From Lysinibacillus pinottii (GTDB taxonomy: Bacteria; Bacillota; Bacilli; Bacillales_A; Planococcaceae): 64,000 nucleotides of DNA. The notes under the pieces were generated by a model. It searched no databases. It had not been told where the DNA came from and was given only the letters and a program-made list of their open reading frames with translations. The stretch is taken from the NCBI RefSeq assembly GCF_024753545.1, contig NZ_JANTOO010000004.1, forward strand, positions 62,001 through 126,000, written 5' to 3'. The position numbers and the translations under genes are program-made. Each line of letters opens with the position of its first letter. Position 1 is the first letter of the stretch. Positions 52,288 through 60,633 of this stretch are shown one piece after another.

Positions 52288-53439
52288 CTATGATAGTTCT
52301 TGCTCAAGTTTTTCAATCTCGCTAAGTTCATCGGCATACCATATTCCAACAAATCTAGAGGGAACAGGTTCATCGAAATAATTCCCGTCATAAAATGATA
52401 ACGGAAATAATATTTTATGTTCAACAAACCTCTTAATGGTTTGAAAGAAAACGTCATTTTCCTTTGGACTTTTTGCTGCATAGGAGGCAAATTTATTGAT
52501 AGGCTTACCTAAAGTATCATGAAACATTAGCATAGAGGTGGAGCCATTTTGGCGGAAATTCAAATCAATAGCCTGAACATCACCAGCCTCTGTGACAATT
52601 AAATCAAATCCTGCTACACCAACAAAACCTTCTGCAACACCTTGTTCCATAATATGTCTTCCTACCTCAATTACCTTTTCAGGAACTTCATCTACTATTA
52701 TATTACCGTGATAAATACCGTTTTCATCGGTAATTTGTTGTGAGGCTCCTAAATATTGAATACCTAGTTCCTCGGAGTGGACAAATTGACAGCTATAATT
52801 GTCCTTTGTCTGTAATAACTCCTCAATAATTATGCTCTCCGTTCCCGTCATTCGGAATTGCCGCAGACCTTCCGTCAGTTCCTCTTTATTATGGCAAATG
52901 ATGACTCCATATCCTCCAGAGGTTGGGGAATCATCGCCCGGCTTAAGGACCACAGGCGGTTGCCAATTTTTGATGGCATCTGAGAGCCTATAGGTTTCAA
53001 CATTTAAACGACTCGGAACAAATTTGCTATCGATTAAATGATCAATATATGCTTTTGAATTCAATTCATTAAATTTCTCGGCATCCATCCAATAGCATTG
53101 ACGGTCCATATGTTCCAAGTCATGTATATATTGACAAACAATCGTTTTGTCGTCTTCACACCAAGAACGAATATGGGCTAAATACTCCTCCTGTGTGTCA
53201 TAACTAAAAGGCTGTTCGACCCATGGTAAACCTGTTAATCGATGTAGTTCCCGAGCTTTTTCAGTTTGGGTAGCTCGGTGCACTAATACAGGAATATCAG
53301 CAATAGCTACTTCTCTAGAGGTTAGGGCATCCAGTTTATGAGGATCGTCCATCATCCATGGATTATCACTAAACGGCGTTCTTGGTGTATAAACTGCATT
53401 CTCACCATAGATTTGTCTTAGCGTGTATTTTGGTTTCAA
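52288..53439 (-). CDS. ATP-grasp ligase of unknown substrate
   Basis: A 383-residue ATP-grasp enzyme, forming an amide or ester-type bond via an acyl-phosphate. Visible features: VVLKPGDDSPTSGGYGVIICHNKEEL near residue 168 (phosphate-binding loop), SIIIEELLQTKDNYSCQF near 210, FVGVAGFDLIVTEAGDVQAIDLNFRQNGSTSML near 270 (Mg ligands Asp, Asn). The N-terminal 120 residues resemble a pre-ATP-grasp domain (VAIADIPVLVHRATQT). Related enzymes include carboxylate-amine ligases used in peptide or osmolyte synthesis. No partner gene is adjacent. ATG follows AGAGGGTAATC. Confidence 0.85.
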   Translation of the reverse strand: MKPKYTLRQIYGENAVYTPRTPFSDNPWMMDDPHKLDALTSREVAIADIPVLVHRATQTEKARELHRLTGLPWVEQPFSYDTQEEYLAHIRSWCEDDKTIVCQYIHDLEHMDRQCYWMDAEKFNELNSKAYIDHLIDSKFVPSRLNVETYRLSDAIKNWQPPVVLKPGDDSPTSGGYGVIICHNKEELTEGLRQFRMTGTESIIIEELLQTKDNYSCQFVHSEELGIQYLGASQQITDENGIYHGNIIVDEVPEKVIEVGRHIMEQGVAEGFVGVAGFDLIVTEAGDVQAIDLNFRQNGSTSMLMFHDTLGKPINKFASYAAKSPKENDVFFQTIKRFVEHKILFPLSFYDGNYFDEPVPSRFVGIWYADELSEIEKLEQELS

Positions 53440-53552
53440 GTAGATTACCCTCTTTCAATTTTTAAGTACTCTACCCTTCCCCTTATTTTTTGACACTTTT
53501 TAATAGAAAAAACAGTCTTAGCGGCCAATAAAAATCCATTAAAACCCAAATA

Positions 53553-54137
53553 TTAAATAGATTCGCCTAATAATTGATTTAAGTGAATTTTCACCTGCGG
53601 CCACTCGTCTAACGTAATACTATACATCACTGTATGGCGAGCGGTCCCATCTTTCCGAATCATATGATTCCGTAATATTCCTTCCTTTGTCGCCCCAATA
53701 CGCTCTATAGCTTTCTGAGATTGAATATTTTCATGATCAGTTTTGATTTGAACTCGCTGTAAATGAAGGGTTTCAAAACAGTATTGTAATAATAGGTATT
53801 TACAATTGGTATTAATAGCAGTACGCCAGTAGACTGGTGTCAGCCATGTTGTTCCTATTTCAACCCGCTGATGTGTATCATCTATATCCATAAAACGTGT
53901 AGACCCTATGATCTCTCCAGTCTTTTTATCCACAATAACAAAAGGAAATTCTGTTTTATTACGCCTCATTAATAAAGCATTTTCCACAAAGTTATGCACA
54001 TCCACCATTTTTTCGATCGTTGTGGACATATGTGACCAAATTTCTGGATAACTCGCCGCCTCTAATATCCCCGATAAATCATTTAACTCTAAAGGCTTCA
54101 GTTTAACTATTTCATTTTCTAATGCCATAAACTCCAT
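53553..54137 (-). CDS. GNAT family N-acetyltransferase (RimL-like)
   Basis: A 194-residue acetyltransferase. EIVKLKPLELNDLSGILEAASYPEIWSHM at the start, RVEIGTTWLTPVYWRTAINTNCKYLLLQYCFETLHLQRVQIKTDHENIQSQKAIERIGATKEGILRNHMIRKDGTARHTVMYSI covers motif A and B of the RimJ/RimL group, typical of protein N-terminal or antibiotic acetylation. ATG with AAAAAGGAGTG upstream. Divergent from the MocR gene, which may regulate it. Confidence 0.87.
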   Translation of the reverse strand: MEFMALENEIVKLKPLELNDLSGILEAASYPEIWSHMSTTIEKMVDVHNFVENALLMRRNKTEFPFVIVDKKTGEIIGSTRFMDIDDTHQRVEIGTTWLTPVYWRTAINTNCKYLLLQYCFETLHLQRVQIKTDHENIQSQKAIERIGATKEGILRNHMIRKDGTARHTVMYSITLDEWPQVKIHLNQLLGESI

Positions 54138-54233
54138 GATGTATCACTCCTTTTTTAATTATTTAACGGTAAATTTGATATGATAGAAAGTACCAATTAT
54201 TAAAAACCAGACCATACCAAAGGAGGTTATCTT

Positions 54234-55595
54234 GTGGAGCTATCCATTTCATTGACAGGAGATTCAGCCAAATACATTCAGATATACGAAGAAATTAGAC
54301 AGTCTATTTTATCTAAAAGGCTATTAGGTCATGAGCAATTGCCCTCTAAGCGAGCCCTTGCCCGAACTCTCGATGTAAGTGTACATACTGTGAAGGAGGC
54401 TTATGAACAATTACTGGCAGAAGGTTATGTTTATAGTAAAGAACGGTCGGGTTATTTTATTGCTCCCTTTGAATTTGATTGGGTACAAGATGAACAGCAG
54501 CATGAGGTTCCTCTAAGGACAATCATATCCAATGACATTCAGTATGATTTTCATAACGGGCATGTGGATAACGAGGCTTTTCCCTATTCACTTTGGCATA
54601 AGCTCCTAAAAAAACATGTAAACAAGAATAATTTATCCATAAGTCCCTGGGCAGGTGAAGACCTATTACGCTCCGAGATTGCGCGCTATGTACAACGTTC
54701 ACGTGGCGTTGTTTGTGATGCCTCACAAGTGTTTGTTTATGGTGGAACACAAAGTCAACTTCAAGCCCTTAGTCTCTTTTTAGGTCCCCAGAGTAAGGTC
54801 GGAGTAGAAGAACCGGGTTTTAAACGGGCACATACTACTTTACGACAATGCGGTTTGTCTACAGAGGCCATCCCTGTGGATAAAGCCGGTATAACTCTTC
54901 CTTCAAAAACAATTCACATGTTATACACAACACCAGCTCATCAATTTCCTTTGGGCATGATTATGACCGTAGAGAGAAGAGCCGCCTTGTTGCAATGGGC
55001 AAATTTGAATGAGGCATACATTATTGAAGATGACTATGACTCTGAATTTCGTTATAAAGGGCTGCCAATCCCCTCTTTAGCAAAAATGGATCAGCTTCAA
55101 CAAGTTATTTATTTTGGAACATTTTCTAAAACGTTGCTGCCTTCTTTGCGAATCAGTTATATGATTTTACCAAAGTCATTAATTGCATCGTTTAATGCCT
55201 TTAACCATGATCAAAAATCAGTTGTCTCCAGAGTAGAGCAACTTGTTTTAGCTGATTTCATTGCACAAGGTCAATTTGATAAACATTTAGCGAAAATGCG
55301 GACAGTTTATCGTAAAAAACAACAAGCTCTACTAACTGCTATCTCCACTCATTTTTCGGAGGAATTTCAAATCATCGGTGAAAAATCTGGGCTACATATC
55401 GTGATGAAGTTACCTAATAGACTCTCTGAGAAAAATGCGATTCAACTTGCTCAAAAGATTGGAATTCTTGTCTATCCATGTTCTACTTCCTATCAGCATG
55501 GTACAGAGGATACTTTAATCATTTTAGGCTACGGTGGACTGACACTTCAGCAAATTGATGAAGGTATTGCACTCCTTGCTTCCGTCTGGCAATAA
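54234..55595 (+). CDS. MocR/PdxR-type GntR-aminotransferase fusion regulator
   Basis: A 453-residue regulator: N-terminal GntR winged helix (SKRLLGHEQLPSKRALARTLDVSVHTVKEAYEQLLAEGYVYSKERSGYF, residues ~25-80) and a fold-type I aminotransferase domain with the PLP Lys in YFGTFSKTLLPSLRISY near residue 300. MocR proteins sense pyridoxal phosphate or amines (PdxR, GabR). The start is GTG at 54234, after AAAGGAGG. Divergent from a GNAT gene across a ~96-bp gap with several ACCA motifs (54212-54222 and around), the form of direct repeats these proteins often bind. Confidence 0.9.
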   Translation: MELSISLTGDSAKYIQIYEEIRQSILSKRLLGHEQLPSKRALARTLDVSVHTVKEAYEQLLAEGYVYSKERSGYFIAPFEFDWVQDEQQHEVPLRTIISNDIQYDFHNGHVDNEAFPYSLWHKLLKKHVNKNNLSISPWAGEDLLRSEIARYVQRSRGVVCDASQVFVYGGTQSQLQALSLFLGPQSKVGVEEPGFKRAHTTLRQCGLSTEAIPVDKAGITLPSKTIHMLYTTPAHQFPLGMIMTVERRAALLQWANLNEAYIIEDDYDSEFRYKGLPIPSLAKMDQLQQVIYFGTFSKTLLPSLRISYMILPKSLIASFNAFNHDQKSVVSRVEQLVLADFIAQGQFDKHLAKMRTVYRKKQQALLTAISTHFSEEFQIIGEKSGLHIVMKLPNRLSEKNAIQLAQKIGILVYPCSTSYQHGTEDTLIILGYGGLTLQQIDEGIALLASVWQ

Positions 55596-55745
55596 CCTGT
55601 CATTTTATTAGATGGTCGGAGTCAGTCTATACACGAAACTTTGTTTTAGACATAAAAAATATACAGATGATTCGAGACAAGGCGAAACCTTATAATGTTT
55701 TTTTCGTATGTAAAGGTAAATGAACACATAAGGGGATAGACAATA

Positions 55746-56552
55746 ATGGAGAACCGTCAGCTATTAGAGCAGCACTTGCAGGAAATTCAGGATTGGGAAA
55801 AGGATCAAAGGGATTTATGGTTTTGGGAGAAACTAGGTAGAATACCGTTTAAGTTGTTAGATAAAATGACGCCTACTTTTATTCAAAATAAAATTGCATT
55901 ATTAGTCGATGAATTAGGGAACTACATACAATCCGGTGGAAAATATTTAATCAATGAACAAGCCATGATTCAAAAAGTCCGTAACCATTCTTCCACAGAG
56001 CATATTTTGAGCATTTCAGATATTGGTCAAATTCCATTAGAGGATATGATTACTCTCAGTGATAAATTGCAAAATGAGCGTGTAAAGTTTGCGACTGTTC
56101 AAGGTGCTTCTACGGGGTTTGGCGGAATATTTACCTTGGCTATTGATATACCCGTTATTTTAGGAACCGCGCTGAAGACATTGCAAGAAATTGCTATTAT
56201 TCATGGCTATGACCCTAATGATAAAATGGAGCGTATTTTTATTGTGAAATGCCTGCAATTCACAAGTGCAGATATTGTTGGGAAAGAAGCCATCTTACAG
56301 GAGCTTTCCACTATGAATAGTACTCATAAAGCTACTGACAATATGATTTCTCAGCTACAAGGCTGGCAGGAGGTATTTTATACGTATCGGGACCAGCTGG
56401 GCTGGAAAAAACTGTTTCAAATGATACCTATTGCTGGTATGATCTTCGGTGCATACGCAAATAAAGGAATGATTCAAGATGTTGCTGAAACGGGTATTAT
56501 GTTATATCGAAAAAGACGAATTTATGAAAAATTGAATGAATTAGAAAGTTGA
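55746..56552 (+). CDS. EcsC family protein
   Basis: A 268-residue protein of the EcsC family. It has the typical central FATVQGASTGFGGIFTLAIDIPVILGTALKTLQEIAIIHGYDP segment near residue 115 (amphipathic, Gly-rich), and FQMIPIAGMIFGAYANKGMIQDVAETGIMLYRKRRIYEKL near the C-terminus. EcsC is linked to the Ecs ABC system and competence/secretion in Bacillus subtilis, but no ecsAB is adjacent here. ATG follows AGGGGATAG. Monocistronic, ended by a hairpin. Confidence 0.85.
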   Translation: MENRQLLEQHLQEIQDWEKDQRDLWFWEKLGRIPFKLLDKMTPTFIQNKIALLVDELGNYIQSGGKYLINEQAMIQKVRNHSSTEHILSISDIGQIPLEDMITLSDKLQNERVKFATVQGASTGFGGIFTLAIDIPVILGTALKTLQEIAIIHGYDPNDKMERIFIVKCLQFTSADIVGKEAILQELSTMNSTHKATDNMISQLQGWQEVFYTYRDQLGWKKLFQMIPIAGMIFGAYANKGMIQDVAETGIMLYRKRRIYEKLNELES

Positions 56553-56563
56553 TGATGAGAGAT

Positions 56564-56587
56564 GGCGCTCTTCCTTATAAGAGCGTC
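56564..56587. terminator. Hairpin between convergent genes
   Basis: GGCGCTCTT pairs with AAGAGCGTC around TCCTTAT-type loop; short tail, so its strength is uncertain. Confidence 0.6.
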
Positions 56588-56601
56588 ACCCTCCCTTGTT
56601 T

Positions 56602-57570
56602 CTACATTTTAATTACTATTTTTCCCTGATGCTGACGACTTTCCATCAGTTCATGAGCTTTTTGCATATCCTCTAATGGAAATATTTTAGCAATGGGCAC
56701 TTGGAAACTATCCCCTTTTAATAAAGTAAAAATATGTTGAGCGACCTGTTGTAACATTTCTGGTCTTAAGTCCCTAGTCGTACCCAGACTAAATCCTTTT
56801 ACATTACGACAGCTACTATGTAAATCTGATGTCATAATAGTTCCTGCCTTGCCTCCACTATTGCCAAATTGTACAAGAGTGCCATATGGTGCTAAGCAAG
56901 TTAAGCTTTCCTCCGTAATAGCTCCCGCAATCGAATCAAAGATAATATCGACGCCAATACCTCCAGTAAAGTCTCGTACATGCTCACTAAATTGGTCATA
57001 TGTAAGAACATGATCTGCCCCAAGCTGATAGGCTATCGGTGCCTTCTCTAATGTACTTACAGTTCCAATAATTTGTTTAGCGCCTAGCTTTTTGGCCATT
57101 TGAATAAGCATTGTTCCTACCCCACCAGATGCAGCATGAATTAACACCGAATCATTCTGACTAATTGGTGCTATCTGATGTGTTAAGATATACGATAAAA
57201 ACGATACAGTTGGCACAGCTGCTACCTTCTCTAGCGGTACATCATACGGAACTTTAAAGACCAACTGTTCCTTTGCTACGACATACTCTGCATAAGCACC
57301 ATTTATCGGAAATGCAATGACCTGGTCCCCCTTCTGAAAATTGCTGTTCTCATTAAAAACCTCTTCTACAATACCAGCAACATCTAACCCAAGAATCATT
57401 GGAAAGTTTCCTTTAGCCTTATTACCTGTCCGATTTTTAATATCTGCATAGTTCACACTCGTATAGATTGTACGTATTAGGATTTCTCCTGTTGAGATTG
57501 TAGGCTTTGGATATTCGGCATATGTTAATACATCAGACGTACCAAATTCATTTATTACGATAGCCTTCAT
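56602..57570 (-). CDS. Zinc-independent quinone oxidoreductase (MDR family)
   Basis: A 322-residue NADPH-dependent oxidoreductase of the medium-chain dehydrogenase/reductase family, quinone reductase type. MKAIVINEFGTSDVLTYAEYPKPT at the start, FPMILGLDVAGIVEEV near 55, cofactor motif HAASGGVGTMLIQMAKKLGAKQIIGTVS near 143, and HELMESRQHQGKIVIKM at the end. It lacks the Cys residues of the structural zinc lobe. ATG with AGGGAGAAAAA upstream. Substrate unknown; it stands alone. Confidence 0.9.
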   Translation of the reverse strand: MKAIVINEFGTSDVLTYAEYPKPTISTGEILIRTIYTSVNYADIKNRTGNKAKGNFPMILGLDVAGIVEEVFNENSNFQKGDQVIAFPINGAYAEYVVAKEQLVFKVPYDVPLEKVAAVPTVSFLSYILTHQIAPISQNDSVLIHAASGGVGTMLIQMAKKLGAKQIIGTVSTLEKAPIAYQLGADHVLTYDQFSEHVRDFTGGIGVDIIFDSIAGAITEESLTCLAPYGTLVQFGNSGGKAGTIMTSDLHSSCRNVKGFSLGTTRDLRPEMLQQVAQHIFTLLKGDSFQVPIAKIFPLEDMQKAHELMESRQHQGKIVIKM

Positions 57571-58049
57571 TTTTTTCTCCCTCCTTGTTATAGTCGAATT
57601 ATAAACTAAATTCCCAAAGAATGGAGATACCTTTGTGAAAATTAAACCTAAGCAAGAGAACTGTAATGGAATACCGTATGATTTCTTTAATTAAGGCAGC
57701 AATCGTATATGCTTTATGTTATCTGGTACAGGGCTATAGTTACGAAAAACCTGGATACCTACTGTTATCACCTCTATTGTCACTGGACCATACAACGGCT
57801 AATCTATTAGATAAACACCATTTTTGGCAATTGGCACAGCAGACCCGCATTTTTCACAGGAAAAATAGCTCTCAATCTTGCTGTTTTGATGAACTTATAT
57901 CATTCCCTTGAGGATACTTCCAATTAACTCATACTATCCCGTTTTGCGAGTCGCTTTTCATCCAATTAAAAGCTTACATTCAAAAAAATGGACCATCTAT
58001 TTCACCGTAGCACTTACCAAAATTATCTATATATGCTACACTAACCAAA
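57571..58049. other. Gene-poor region with decayed coding remnants
   Basis: About 480 bases. Two open frames (57666-57911 and 57908-58147) have no ribosome binding sites, and their products match nothing I know. A short stretch in another frame around 57815-57930 (TGKIALNLAVLMNLYHSLED) looks protein-like, so this may be the relic of a lost gene. TTACCA-17-TACACT at 58014-58042 is a likely promoter for the T-box transcript. No repeat or IS end is seen. Confidence 0.4.
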
Positions 58050-58338
58050 ATACAGTGAAGAGAAGAGTAAATAAGGCTGTTCTTCCCAGAGAGCTCCGGT
58101 TGCTGAAAACGAGCAAGAACGAATTATTGAAACAAGCCTCAGAGTAGCGCATTGGATTTCTATTAGAATGATGGTGCGACGGGAACTCCCGTTATAGAGT
58201 TACAGTATAAACATTCATTCATGTCGTACTGAAAAGGCTATTATGGCAACATAATAGTGAACTAGGGTGGCACCACGTGAGCATAAATTCTTCCGTCTCG
58301 TCCCTAAGACTACTGTCTTGGGGGTGGGATTTTTTTAT
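58050..58338 (+). promoter_or_regulatory. T-box riboswitch (specifier read as CAA, glutamine)
   Basis: A complete tRNA-sensing leader. Stem I: AGAGAG (AG bowl) and GGTTGCTGAAA apical motif near 58088-58110, arms GTTCTT (58078-58083) and AAGAAC (58115-58120), and below these AATAA/TTATT. The specifier loop then reads GAAA-CAA-G (58129-58136), so the specifier is CAA at 58133-58135. ACGGGA/TCCCGT forms a middle stem. The T-box AGGGTGGCACCACG lies at 58264-58277: its variable base C would pair with a G discriminator, which tRNA-Gln has. The terminator (about 58297-58338) ends in T7. Uncharged tRNA should turn on the MFS gene. Confidence 0.88.
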
Positions 58339-58373
58339 TTTGCAAGGTCACTTTTGCAAGAGGAGGAATTTAT

Positions 58374-59624
58374 ATGAAAAAATCTTTAAAATCGTGGCGT
58401 TATCCAATTATCCTTTTAAGTAGTATTGGTATTTCTAGTATCGGTGAATGGATTTATTTTATTGCTTTGAACCTTACTGTACTCAATCTGACAGAATCAG
58501 CACTTGCTGTTTCTGGCTTGTATATTATCAGAGCTCTCTCCACATTGTTTACTAATTTTTGGTCTGGTAGTTTAATAGACCGCTTTAATAAAAAACACCT
58601 GATGATCCTATTGAATCTTTGCCGGTCCATACTGATTGTCGCACTTCCTAGCTTTTTGAGCTTAGGATGGATTTATATTTTAGTCTTTATCATTACAGCT
58701 ACTAGTTCTATGTATCATCCTACCTCTATGACTTATATCACTAAATTGATACCGATAGAGCAAAGAAAACGCTTTAACTCATTACGTAGTCTGCTTGATT
58801 CTGGTGCCTTCCTAACAGGTCCAGCTATTGCAGGCTTTCTATTTACACTAGGTACACCGAATATGGCTATATACTTAAATGCTATTGCTTTATTTTTATC
58901 TGCCTGCATAACTATAAAAATGCCGGACGTTGAAGGACATGAACAATTAGGCTTTGCTCTTCGTACAGAAAAAGCAACAACATTTTATAAAATATTGCTC
59001 TATGATTGGAAAATGGTCGTCCATTTTAGCTTTAAAAATGCCTATGTGATGGCAGTCTATTTTTTATTTAGTGCTACCATTGTATTGATGACAGCGACTG
59101 ATTCTTTAGAGGCTGCGTTTGCCACTCAAGTACTTGCTTTATCGGAGGGAGAATATGGGGTTTTGGTCAGTATTGCAGGTGTCGGTGTACTAATTGGTTC
59201 TCTAACCAATTCAGCCATTGTTGAAAAAACCTCTACTGCTTGGTTAATCGGCATGGGGTCTATAATGACAGCCTTCGGTTATTTACTGTTTACTTCTTCC
59301 TATACCTTTTTTATGGCAGCTTTAGGTTGCTTCCTCTTATCATTCGCAACAGCTTTTGCGAATACAGGTTTCTATACTTTTTATCAAAATAATATCCCTG
59401 CTGAAAGCATGGGACGTATAGGGAGTATTTATGGTTTTTTTGAAGCCCTTTTCATCATAATTTTGACAGCTTCATTTGGAGTTACTGCTGAAATTATTTC
59501 TATACGATTTGTTATAGTAAGTGCCTCATTTGTCATGGTAACGGTAGCTATCATTTTATTTATTTTAACGATATGCCCTTCTAAAGCCACTTTTTATCAA
59601 AGTACTTCTGAGTCTCATAACTAG
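58374..59624 (+). CDS. MFS transporter under T-box control
   Basis: A 416-residue major facilitator with 12 helices: GEWIYFIALNLTVLNLTESALAVSGLYIIRALSTLFTNFWSGSLIDRFNKKHLMI covers TM1-TM2 and the loop motif (D-R-F-N-K-K); the second half shows GEYGVLVSIAGVGVLIGSLTNSAIVE. It resembles the DHA/macrolide-exporter-like MFS group, but the T-box leader links it to amino-acid supply, most likely uptake or exchange of an amino acid or peptide. ATG with AGAGGAGGAA at good spacing. Monocistronic, with a terminator at 59633. Confidence 0.85.
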   Translation: MKKSLKSWRYPIILLSSIGISSIGEWIYFIALNLTVLNLTESALAVSGLYIIRALSTLFTNFWSGSLIDRFNKKHLMILLNLCRSILIVALPSFLSLGWIYILVFIITATSSMYHPTSMTYITKLIPIEQRKRFNSLRSLLDSGAFLTGPAIAGFLFTLGTPNMAIYLNAIALFLSACITIKMPDVEGHEQLGFALRTEKATTFYKILLYDWKMVVHFSFKNAYVMAVYFLFSATIVLMTATDSLEAAFATQVLALSEGEYGVLVSIAGVGVLIGSLTNSAIVEKTSTAWLIGMGSIMTAFGYLLFTSSYTFFMAALGCFLLSFATAFANTGFYTFYQNNIPAESMGRIGSIYGFFEALFIIILTASFGVTAEIISIRFVIVSASFVMVTVAIILFILTICPSKATFYQSTSESHN

Positions 59625-59632
59625 GTAAATAA

Positions 59633-59668
59633 AAATAGGTCTTTTCCTTACGTGGAGAAGACCTATTT
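59633..59668. terminator. Bidirectional terminator
   Basis: AAATAGGTCTTTTCC pairs with GGAGAAGACCTATTT (one wobble) between the convergent MFS and IclR genes. Confidence 0.8.
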
Positions 59669-60395
59669 ACACATGACCTAGCTCTTGTGAAAGAAGGTGA
59701 GCAGCTCGTGTGACTTCCTTTGCAATACTTTCTAATTTTTCAGTATCTGTATCATACTCAAAGCACTCTGCGCTAATTGCTGCAATTGGTTCTTTATTCA
59801 AATCAAAAACAGGTGCTGCCACTGATACTGTTCCCTTTGTTTTTTCTCCATAGCTAATAGAGTATCCCTTATCTTTGATGACATTTAATTGTTCCATTAA
59901 CTCTATTTTTTCAAGATCACTTATATTTTTTAGAAAGCCAGCTTGCATTTCCTTCTCTGAGAATGCAAGTAATACTTTATTCGCTGCTCCAATTGGATAG
60001 GGGATTTTTTCACCTATCATATCAATAATACGGACATTTTTGGGGCTATCCACACGATCAATAATAATAGAATTATTTAGTTTTGGAATATTTAAATACG
60101 CTGTTTCCCGCACATTAACGGCAAGCTCTTCTAATAACGGATGGGCTTTTTCTCGGATGTTTGTATGGTGGTACATTTTCATGCCGAGCTGTAACCATGT
60201 ATACCCTAAACGAAATTCCTTTTTTTCCTCATTTCTTTCTACTAAATCAAAGTTTTCTAATGTATACAATAATCGATAAATTGTACTGCTAGGTAAGTCT
60301 GTTTCATTATATATATCTTGAACAGAAAAGAATCGTTTAGGATTCTTCGCTAGTACATGAATAATCATCATTGCTCTTTCAATAGATTGAATCAT
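59667..60395 (-). CDS. IclR family transcriptional regulator
   Basis: A 242-residue regulator: N-terminal winged helix (SIERAMMIIHVLAKNPKRFFSVQDIYNETDLPSSTIYRLLYTLENFDLVERNEEKKEFRLG, residues ~4-65) and a C-terminal effector domain (PYPIGAANKVLLAFSEKEM and GYSISYGEKTKGTVSVAAPVFDLNKEPIAAISAECF), the typical IclR layout. ATG with AAAGGAGGATG upstream. Divergent from rocB with an operator-like site between, so it probably controls rocB. Confidence 0.9.
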   Translation of the reverse strand: MIQSIERAMMIIHVLAKNPKRFFSVQDIYNETDLPSSTIYRLLYTLENFDLVERNEEKKEFRLGYTWLQLGMKMYHHTNIREKAHPLLEELAVNVRETAYLNIPKLNNSIIIDRVDSPKNVRIIDMIGEKIPYPIGAANKVLLAFSEKEMQAGFLKNISDLEKIELMEQLNVIKDKGYSISYGEKTKGTVSVAAPVFDLNKEPIAAISAECFEYDTDTEKLESIAKEVTRAAHLLSQELGHV

Positions 60396-60498
60396 TGCTC
60401 ATCCTCCTTTTATTCATTTTAACGAATTTTTACTCATTTATATAGAGTTGCAACCGAATAAATTAATAAAAAGAAACAGAATTTTATAAAAATGAAAA

Positions 60499-60550
60499 TT
60501 GACGTTTACGGTTTTTTCTTATATGATGAATCATATTCCACAATACGGAT
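60499..60550 (+). promoter_or_regulatory. rocB promoter with candidate IclR operator
   Basis: TTGACG (60499-60504), 17 bases, TATGAT (60522-60527). The -10 is the left arm of TATGAT-GA-ATCATA (60522-60535), and TTCC-ACAATA-CGGA (60536-60549) follows, a form seen at IclR sites. The remaining bases in the 238-bp divergent gap show nothing else. Confidence 0.6.
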
Positions 60551-60633
60551 TAATTTTCACATAACGAAACAATGAAGTAAGTATAGTTGCTATTTTGAAT
60601 GATATCTAATCGAACAAAAAAGGAGCCATATAC

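Noticed and set aside
57666..58147. Two overlapping short ORFs before the T-box
   Set aside because: No ribosome binding sites; the second runs into Stem I of the T-box.
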